NCBI GenBank assembly: GCA_003155465.1
Contig: PMCR01000510.1
Location: 7,501 to 18,141, forward strand
From: Myxococcales bacterium
GTDB taxonomy: Bacteria; Myxococcota; Polyangia; Fen-1088
DNA: 10,641 bases
Direction: 5' to 3'
How positions within the stretch are numbered: position 1 is the stretch's first letter; each line of letters begins with the position of its first letter. Shown here one piece after another: positions 6,742 to 10,641 of the stretch. Position numbers and translations under genes: made by a program. The notes under the pieces are model-generated. The model did not search any database, had not been told where the DNA came from, and saw only the letters and a program-made list of their open reading frames with translations.

Positions 6742-7965
6742 GTGAGCAGCGTTGCTACGAATTTTCGGGAGGCGGGGCTAGACTGCACCATCTTGGACCC
6801 AAGCACCCCACTCCCGACGACGAACCTACGTGACCGTCTGCTCGCCGTCCTCGCCGAGCCGAGCGCCGGTCAGGCCGCCGAGCGGGCATCCCTGGTGGCG
6901 GTCCAGGATCGCCTGGCCGTGCTCGAATGGCCCGGCGAGGGCAAGGGCTTGGTCGTGCTTGACCATGCCGGGACCAGCCCCGAGGATTTCCGTGGTGCCG
7001 TGGACCGCATTCTGCAGGCGCACCAGGCCGGGTTGCTCTTCCTCGTCGCCGTGGGCGGCGGGGTTGAGGCGCAAGCGATATTGGCAGACGCAGACCGCGA
7101 GGCGCGCAACCAGAACCACCTCGGCGTATACCAACTCACCGATGACGGGCGCTTGGTTCGCGTCGCCGGACGGCGTCTGGCCCCATTGGAATCAGCCGCC
7201 GAGCGGCTCGGCCAGGCCCAGGCGCTGACCCCGGATGAGATCCCCCTTCTCATCGAACGCGGCCGCCGCGAGCGTGCCGAGGCGGCCGCCTTTGCCCAGA
7301 CCGTGGCGAAGCGTTCTCCTCGCGTCACCTTCGCCCTCATCGCTGTCTGCTTCCTCGCCTTCGCCTTCTTGGACGGCTCGGGGTCGCAAGGCCAAGCCAT
7401 CAAGGCCTGGCTCAGCGACGGCTCGCGCGCGATCTGGCAGGGCGAGGTCTGGCGTGTCTTCACCTATGCCTTCTTGCACGCCAACACCACCCACCTCCTG
7501 GTCAACATGCTGGCGCTATACAGCCTCGGCGGTTTTCTCGAAGCCCTGCTCGGAGGCCGGCGCTACCTGGCAGTCTACTGCGCGTCGGCGGTCGGGGGCG
7601 GTATCGCCACCGCGCTCGCAAGTGCCGTGCGCGTGGCCATGGGCGGGCTGCCGTCGTACACGGTGGGTGCATCAGGCGCCATCTGGGGCCTGATGGGTGC
7701 GACCCTTGCTCTCGTGCTCGGCCGGCAACGGGTGCTGCCCCGGCTGATCGCGCGCGGCTTGCGCCAGCGGCTGCTTCTGGTCCTGGTCATCAACGTGGCC
7801 CTCTCGTTCTTGCCGGGCATCGACCTGTATGCGCACTTTGGGGGCGGTTTGGTCGGCTTCCTCTTGGCCCGCGAAGGCCGCGTGAGTCGACCGGTAGCCT
7901 CATTCCGGCCGCGAGAACCAGACGGCGCTCGCGGGCAAAAACCTGGAGACGCTGACCAGTGTTGA
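6742..7965 (+). CDS. Rhomboid-family intramembrane serine protease with N-terminal soluble domain
   Basis: The C-terminal part (about 192-376) is a rhomboid core. It has GEVWRVFTYAFLHAN (234-248), HLLVN (251-255), the GASG catalytic Ser motif (309-312, S311) and the catalytic His in AHFGGG (H365). Rhomboids cut transmembrane substrates within the inner membrane, and all expected catalytic residues are present. Residues 29-170 form a mixed alpha/beta domain I do not recognise, followed by an Arg/Glu/Ala-rich helix before the first membrane segment. The tail after 377 is polar and probably cytoplasmic. The start is uncertain: GTG 6742 has no good Shine-Dalgarno, and a -10-like TAGACT at 6779-6784 would place transcription downstream of it, so in-frame TTG 6793 is an alternative. 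The gene overlaps the next by 7 bp, implying translational coupling. Confidence 0.88.
   Translation: MSSVATNFREAGLDCTILDPSTPLPTTNLRDRLLAVLAEPSAGQAAERASLVAVQDRLAVLEWPGEGKGLVVLDHAGTSPEDFRGAVDRILQAHQAGLLFLVAVGGGVEAQAILADADREARNQNHLGVYQLTDDGRLVRVAGRRLAPLESAAERLGQAQALTPDEIPLLIERGRRERAEAAAFAQTVAKRSPRVTFALIAVCFLAFAFLDGSGSQGQAIKAWLSDGSRAIWQGEVWRVFTYAFLHANTTHLLVNMLALYSLGGFLEALLGGRRYLAVYCASAVGGGIATALASAVRVAMGGLPSYTVGASGAIWGLMGATLALVLGRQRVLPRLIARGLRQRLLLVLVINVALSFLPGIDLYAHFGGGLVGFLLAREGRVSRPVASFRPREPDGARGQKPGDADQC
6779..6784 (+). promoter_or_regulatory. -10-like TAGACT inside the 5' end of the rhomboid frame
   Basis: TAGACTG at 6779-6785 recurs at 9144-9150, upstream of the CBM9-like gene. No convincing -35 is seen at the standard distance. 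If it is a real -10, transcription would start near 6791 and the GTG at 6742 would not be the true start of the rhomboid gene. The call is speculative. Confidence 0.25.
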
Positions 7966-9107
7966 GGGCACTTCTTCTTGGCGCCGGCGCATCACGCGAG
8001 CTGGGGATGCCCCTGCGCGACGAGCTGAACACTGAGATCCTCGCCTGGCTGACACCGACGTCGCTGCGCAAAATCAACTCTGCCTGGCGTGCGCGAGGCT
8101 ACGGTCACCCGGACGGAGTCATGGACGACCTGGTGAAAGTACTGGAATCCCATGACTTCGACTACGAGGCGCTGCTCAATCAATGGGAAGCGCAGTACAT
8201 CGCAAACGCGGGCGATGCGCGCGGCCTGAGCTATCACAGCCTGTACGCCTGGCTCGCCCAGGTGGTTTCGCTTGCCCTCTACCGCCGCCAGGTGTCGCAC
8301 CGGAGCGTCTTCCAAGATGGACTGCCCTACTTCGCGGGCATCGTGCCCCTGGTCAGGGACAACGCTCCCCTCTGGGTTTTCTCCGTGAATCACGACGTCC
8401 TCGTCGAATGCCTGGCCGCCCACTTCGGTATCCCCGTCAGCTGCGGGTTCCCGGCGCGCACCATCGCCCTGCCCTGTCGCAGAAGCCCGGGCAACATTGT
8501 CGCCAACCTGCAGGCCGATGTGCTCAGCGAAGCCGAGCTGGCCGACGCCGCCCTGCCCTTTTTTCCCCCAGGAACGCCCGGAATCAACCTGCTCAAGATT
8601 CGCGGCGCGCTTGACGTCTTCGCCTTCGGCGACAGCCACGACCTCATCAAGCTGAAGCCCGCAACACCGACCTTTGACGCCATCATCGATGCGCTGCAGA
8701 TCGCCAACGAAGGACTCCTGGATCCCGGACTGTCGCCCGATCCCTTGTCGGTGACCAACCAGATCCCGTACATCGACGACAACGGCGATCGGCGGGTTCT
8801 TCGCCGCACCCTGCTGGCCAGCGCCGCCCGCCTGACCGATCCCTATCCGCAACTGATGCAGCGCCGATTCTTGGAGTACTTCCGCGCCAATCTGGACCAA
8901 GTGGACCAGTTGGTGGCCATCGGCTGCGCCATGGGCGACGCAGATGTCACTGAAATCCTTCAAGATTGGCTTGCCTCGTCGGCCCATCGCCGCCTGGAAA
9001 TCGTGGCTCCACGCATCGAACAGGTTCCTCCCGCTCTGAATCCACTCTCCTCCCAGATCACCCTGACGCCATCTTCCACGACGACCTACCTCGAACAATT
9101 CGGCTAG
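7959..9107 (+). CDS. SIR2-like NAD-binding-fold protein
   Basis: This 382-aa protein begins LRALLLGAGASRELG, the N-terminal glycine motif (GAGAS, 8-12) of the SIR2 fold. It has FSVNHD (141-146) at the TTNYD-like position of bacterial SIR2-domain proteins, LLKIRGALD (211-219) where LLKIHGSLD is usual, and LVAIGCAMGDAD (318-329) as the late 'IGxxxxD' Rossmann strand. In the family these residues bind NAD+, and the His of the HG motif is catalytic in sirtuins and in defence NADases such as ThsA or DSR proteins; here it reads Arg (R215). No membrane segment or extra C-terminal sensor domain is evident. The start is GTG at 7959 with GGAG at 7945-7948, inside the end of the rhomboid gene. The overlap suggests the two products work together. 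NADase activity, pure ligand sensing or loss of activity are all possible. Confidence 0.8.
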   Translation: MLRALLLGAGASRELGMPLRDELNTEILAWLTPTSLRKINSAWRARGYGHPDGVMDDLVKVLESHDFDYEALLNQWEAQYIANAGDARGLSYHSLYAWLAQVVSLALYRRQVSHRSVFQDGLPYFAGIVPLVRDNAPLWVFSVNHDVLVECLAAHFGIPVSCGFPARTIALPCRRSPGNIVANLQADVLSEAELADAALPFFPPGTPGINLLKIRGALDVFAFGDSHDLIKLKPATPTFDAIIDALQIANEGLLDPGLSPDPLSVTNQIPYIDDNGDRRVLRRTLLASAARLTDPYPQLMQRRFLEYFRANLDQVDQLVAIGCAMGDADVTEILQDWLASSAHRRLEIVAPRIEQVPPALNPLSSQITLTPSSTTTYLEQFG

Positions 9108-9143
9108 GAGCAAGCCGCGCGGCCAGCCGACCGCACGACAGTG

Positions 9144-9149
9144 TAGACT
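9144..9149 (+). promoter_or_regulatory. -10-like TAGACT upstream of the CBM9-like protein gene
   Basis: This hexamer lies in the 83-bp gap after the SIR2-like gene, about 41 nt before the ATG at 9191, a normal leader distance. It repeats the heptamer TAGACTG found at 6779-6785. The -35 position shows no consensus, so only the recurrence and location support it. The rest of the gap shows no terminator with a T-run. Confidence 0.3.
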
Positions 9150-9172
9150 GGGCCAAGTAGCCAAACCTTGAG

Positions 9173-9184
9173 CCTCCACGGAGG
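9173..9184 (+). promoter_or_regulatory. Strong Shine-Dalgarno GGAGG with adjacent complementary CCTCC
   Basis: GGAGG at 9180-9184 sits 6 nt before ATG 9191 and fixes that start. CCTCC at 9173-9177, two bases upstream, is its exact complement. A CCTC/GAGG stem with a 4-nt loop could partly mask the ribosome site. The complementarity is plain; any control by it is inferred, and the hairpin is short. Confidence 0.55.
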
Positions 9185-9190
9185 ATCCCT

Positions 9191-10276
9191 ATGTCTCGTC
9201 TGTGCCGCCACCGCGCCGACTTCTTGATCTCACTCTTCCTTGCACTGGCCGCCGCGAATTGTCGTCTTTCCCCACCGCGTACCGGCAGCGGCGGGACGAT
9301 GAGCGGCGGGAACACCGCGACCGGCGGGAGCACCGGCGGGGACACCGCGACTGGCGGGAGCACCGGCGCGGACACCGACACCGGCGGGATCACCGACACC
9401 GGCGGGATCACCGGCGGGGACACCGACACCGGCGGGATCACCGGCGGGGACACCGACACCGGCGGGATCACTTCGACTGGTGGGATCACCACGACTGGCG
9501 GGAACACTGCGACTGGCGGGAACACTGCGACTGGCGGGAACACCGAAACCAGCACCAGCTCTTCCCAGGAGTGCAGCAAGCCCAGTGCGACCGCCACGCC
9601 GTGCACGGGCCTGCCGGCGTTCACCGGTACCCAGAATCTGGACGGAAACGACGATGACTTCTGTAACGTGCCCTCGTTCGAACTCAACTTCACCAACGCG
9701 GGTCGAGTGAAGGTGTACAACGGCAGCGGAACCAGCTTCCCCGAGCGCGCCATCGCCCGCGTGGCCTGGGACTCGGCCGGCATCCATGCCTTCATCCATG
9801 TGGTTGATCCGAAGTTCGTACGAGCCACGGATACTGCCACCATCTACAACGCCGATGGCGTCGAGTTGCTCTTCACCTCCACCACCTCGGGTCTTTCGGG
9901 CGGAACCGCCCAGGATTCCGGCGTGGCCATGCACGTGATTATCAGCCCGCCCCTGGCGGTGAAATCCGAGGCCACCGGCTCCAACGGCAATCAGATCGCC
10001 CTGGACCCCAACCTGTTCAAGGCTGCAGAGGAGGACGGCGGCTACAAAGTCGAGCTCAAGCTGCCCTGGCCAGGCACACCGCCCACCGCCGGATCCCAGA
10101 TCAAGTTCGACATGGAACTCAACTCCGCCGATGGGATCACCACAACCGGCGACGCCGGCCCGCGCGACGCCCAGGCCATTCTGTACCAGGGATCTGATCC
10201 GGTCGGCTCACCCTGCGGCGGGGAAACCTTCCCCTACTGCGACGACCGCCTATGGTGCAACACGACCCTGCAATAG
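9191..10276 (+). CDS. Exported, probably lipid-anchored protein: Thr-Gly-Gly repeat stalk + CBM9-like domain
   Basis: This 361-aa protein has an N-terminal signal sequence (RHRADFLISLFLALAAANC). C24 may be lipidated, although Asn directly before it is not standard; SPase I cleavage is the alternative. Residues 33-120 form a low-complexity stalk of 6- and 10-residue units (NTATGG, ITGGDTDTGG). After a Ser-rich joint comes a beta-sandwich of about 140-335 that resembles family 9 carbohydrate-binding / DOMON-like modules. It contains GRVKVYNGSG, ERAIARVAWDSAGIHAFIHV (185-204), the DGVELLF strand (222-228) and YKVELKLPWP (285-294). Family members bind sugars or heme at the cell surface; the ligand here is unknown. 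Six Cys in the mature part (C128, C138, C158, C342, C350, C356) could form disulfides. The start is well supported by GGAGG 6 nt upstream. It ends 13 bp from the convergent Cys-rich gene. Confidence 0.82.
   Translation: MSRLCRHRADFLISLFLALAAANCRLSPPRTGSGGTMSGGNTATGGSTGGDTATGGSTGADTDTGGITDTGGITGGDTDTGGITGGDTDTGGITSTGGITTTGGNTATGGNTATGGNTETSTSSSQECSKPSATATPCTGLPAFTGTQNLDGNDDDFCNVPSFELNFTNAGRVKVYNGSGTSFPERAIARVAWDSAGIHAFIHVVDPKFVRATDTATIYNADGVELLFTSTTSGLSGGTAQDSGVAMHVIISPPLAVKSEATGSNGNQIALDPNLFKAAEEDGGYKVELKLPWPGTPPTAGSQIKFDMELNSADGITTTGDAGPRDAQAILYQGSDPVGSPCGGETFPYCDDRLWCNTTLQ
9287..9550 (+). repeat. In-frame tandem repeats encoding the Thr/Gly-Gly stalk
   Basis: Units of 18 nt (six codons, xTxTGG) alternate with 30-nt units (ITGGDTDTGG). 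The most exact part is 9391-9470, where a 30-bp period is repeated without mismatch (9401-9430 equals 9431-9460). Two identical 18-nt units lie near 9505-9540. All periods are multiples of three, so copy-number change by slippage would lengthen or shorten the stalk without breaking the gene. Confidence 0.9.
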
Positions 10277-10289
10277 CGCTTCGTCGATA

Positions 10290-10641
10290 CTAGGGGACCA
10301 CGATCTCGATCGTGCAGAACGACGAGCAGTTGTCGCCAGAGATAGTGTTGCCGTCGTCGCATTCCTCGCCATACTCGCGGTCGATGATGCCGTTGCCGCA
10401 GGAGGGACGGTAGGTGCAGTTGGCCTCGCATTTGCTGCCAGGCAACTTCACCCCGTTGGTATCGCATTGTTCGCCGAACAGGCTGTCAGTCTTGCCGTCG
10501 CCACAGTAAGGACTCCACTTGCACCCTGGGGCACAGGCACGCTGGCCGTTGATCCCGTAGGTGGTCAGGTTCACCCCGTCATCGCACTCTTCTCCCTCAT
10601 CATCCTGTACCACGCCGTCGCCACAATGCGGGCCCAACCCG
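10290..10641 (-). CDS. C-terminal end of Cys-rich repeat (DUF4215-type) surface protein (start off right edge)
   Basis: The frame runs in open from the right edge and stops with TAG at 10290-10292; about 116 residues are visible. It contains three consecutive Cys-rich repeats. Each starts CGDG or CGNG, continues with GE(E/Q)CD(D/T)G or close variants and ends with one or two further Cys; the last reads EECDDGNTISGDNCSSFC. These match the DUF4215 / 'Myxococcus cysteine-rich repeat' family, usually found in many copies in exported myxobacterial proteins and probably held together by disulfides. The chain ends about nine residues after the third repeat (CTIEIVVP), with no C-terminal membrane anchor or MYXO-CTERM-like tail. 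The enzymatic or adhesive domain, if any, must lie upstream, outside the window. A TTG at 10637 is not a credible start because the repeat pattern continues through it. Confidence 0.85.
   Translation of the reverse strand, partial: GLGPHCGDGVVQDDEGEECDDGVNLTTYGINGQRACAPGCKWSPYCGDGKTDSLFGEQCDTNGVKLPGSKCEANCTYRPSCGNGIIDREYGEECDDGNTISGDNCSSFCTIEIVVP

Noticed and set aside
7992..9179. Minus-strand 395-codon frame opposite the SIR2-like gene
   Set aside because: It is the antisense shadow of a gene with clear family motifs; its protein has no domain signature.
9391..9470. CRISPR-like regular repeats
   Set aside because: The 30-bp units are directly contiguous with no spacers, and they translate as a Gly/Thr linker in frame.
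9058..9843. Minus-strand 261-codon frame rich in Pro-Val repeats opposite the stalk region
   Set aside because: It is the antisense reading of the stalk repeats. Their periods are multiples of three and stop-free, so several frames stay open; outside the repeats the plus frame has signal peptide, domain and strong Shine-Dalgarno.

Overview
The window is GC-rich, gene-dense bacterial DNA. It most likely comes from a myxobacterium or close relative (Myxococcota), judging by gene content: Cys-rich repeats of the DUF4215 / 'Myxococcus cysteine-rich repeat' type, several FHA-domain proteins including one with a type VI secretion (T6SS) TagH/Fha-type C-terminus, and an exported protein with a Thr/Gly-Gly tandem linker. 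The assignment rests on protein families only. No rRNA, tRNA, transposase, integrase or CRISPR array was seen.

Layout. Positions 1-1970 (minus) hold most of a large exported cell-wall hydrolase with an Amidase_2 domain, an M23-like domain and an EF-hand loop. Its C-terminus lies beyond the left edge. A 104-bp divergent control region with a perfect 10-bp inverted repeat separates it from a plus-strand pair: a zinc-ribbon/FHA protein (2075-2782), translationally coupled by an ATGA overlap to a secreted-vWA/transmembrane/cytoplasmic-FHA protein (2779-4677). Convergent to these is a minus-strand pair: an FHA protein with a T6SS TagH-like C-terminal domain (6672-5635), followed after 2 bp by an unrecognised lipoprotein (5632-4685). 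Diverging from the TagH-like gene is a plus-strand pair: a rhomboid intramembrane protease with an unrecognised N-terminal domain (6742-7965), overlapping by 7 bp a SIR2-like protein (7959-9107). Then come an exported, probably lipid-anchored protein with a TGG-repeat stalk and a CBM9-like domain (9191-10276), and the C-terminal end of a Cys-rich repeat protein (10641-10290, minus) whose start is beyond the right edge.

How the genes may work together (inference). The left two thirds looks like an envelope and signalling module. Three FHA proteins lie within 4.6 kb; one has the C-terminal domain typical of T6SS regulatory FHA proteins, one is built to span the inner membrane, and a lipoprotein and a peptidoglycan hydrolase flank them. 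No core T6SS gene (sheath, baseplate, VgrG, ClpV) is inside the window, so this is either the edge of a T6SS locus or a detached regulatory island. The rhomboid-SIR2 pair is the most unusual two-gene unit: a membrane protease translationally coupled to a SIR2-fold protein whose usual catalytic His position reads Arg. That could be a defence or stress-signalling pair, but nothing in the sequence proves it. The two right-hand genes look like ordinary myxobacterial surface proteins.
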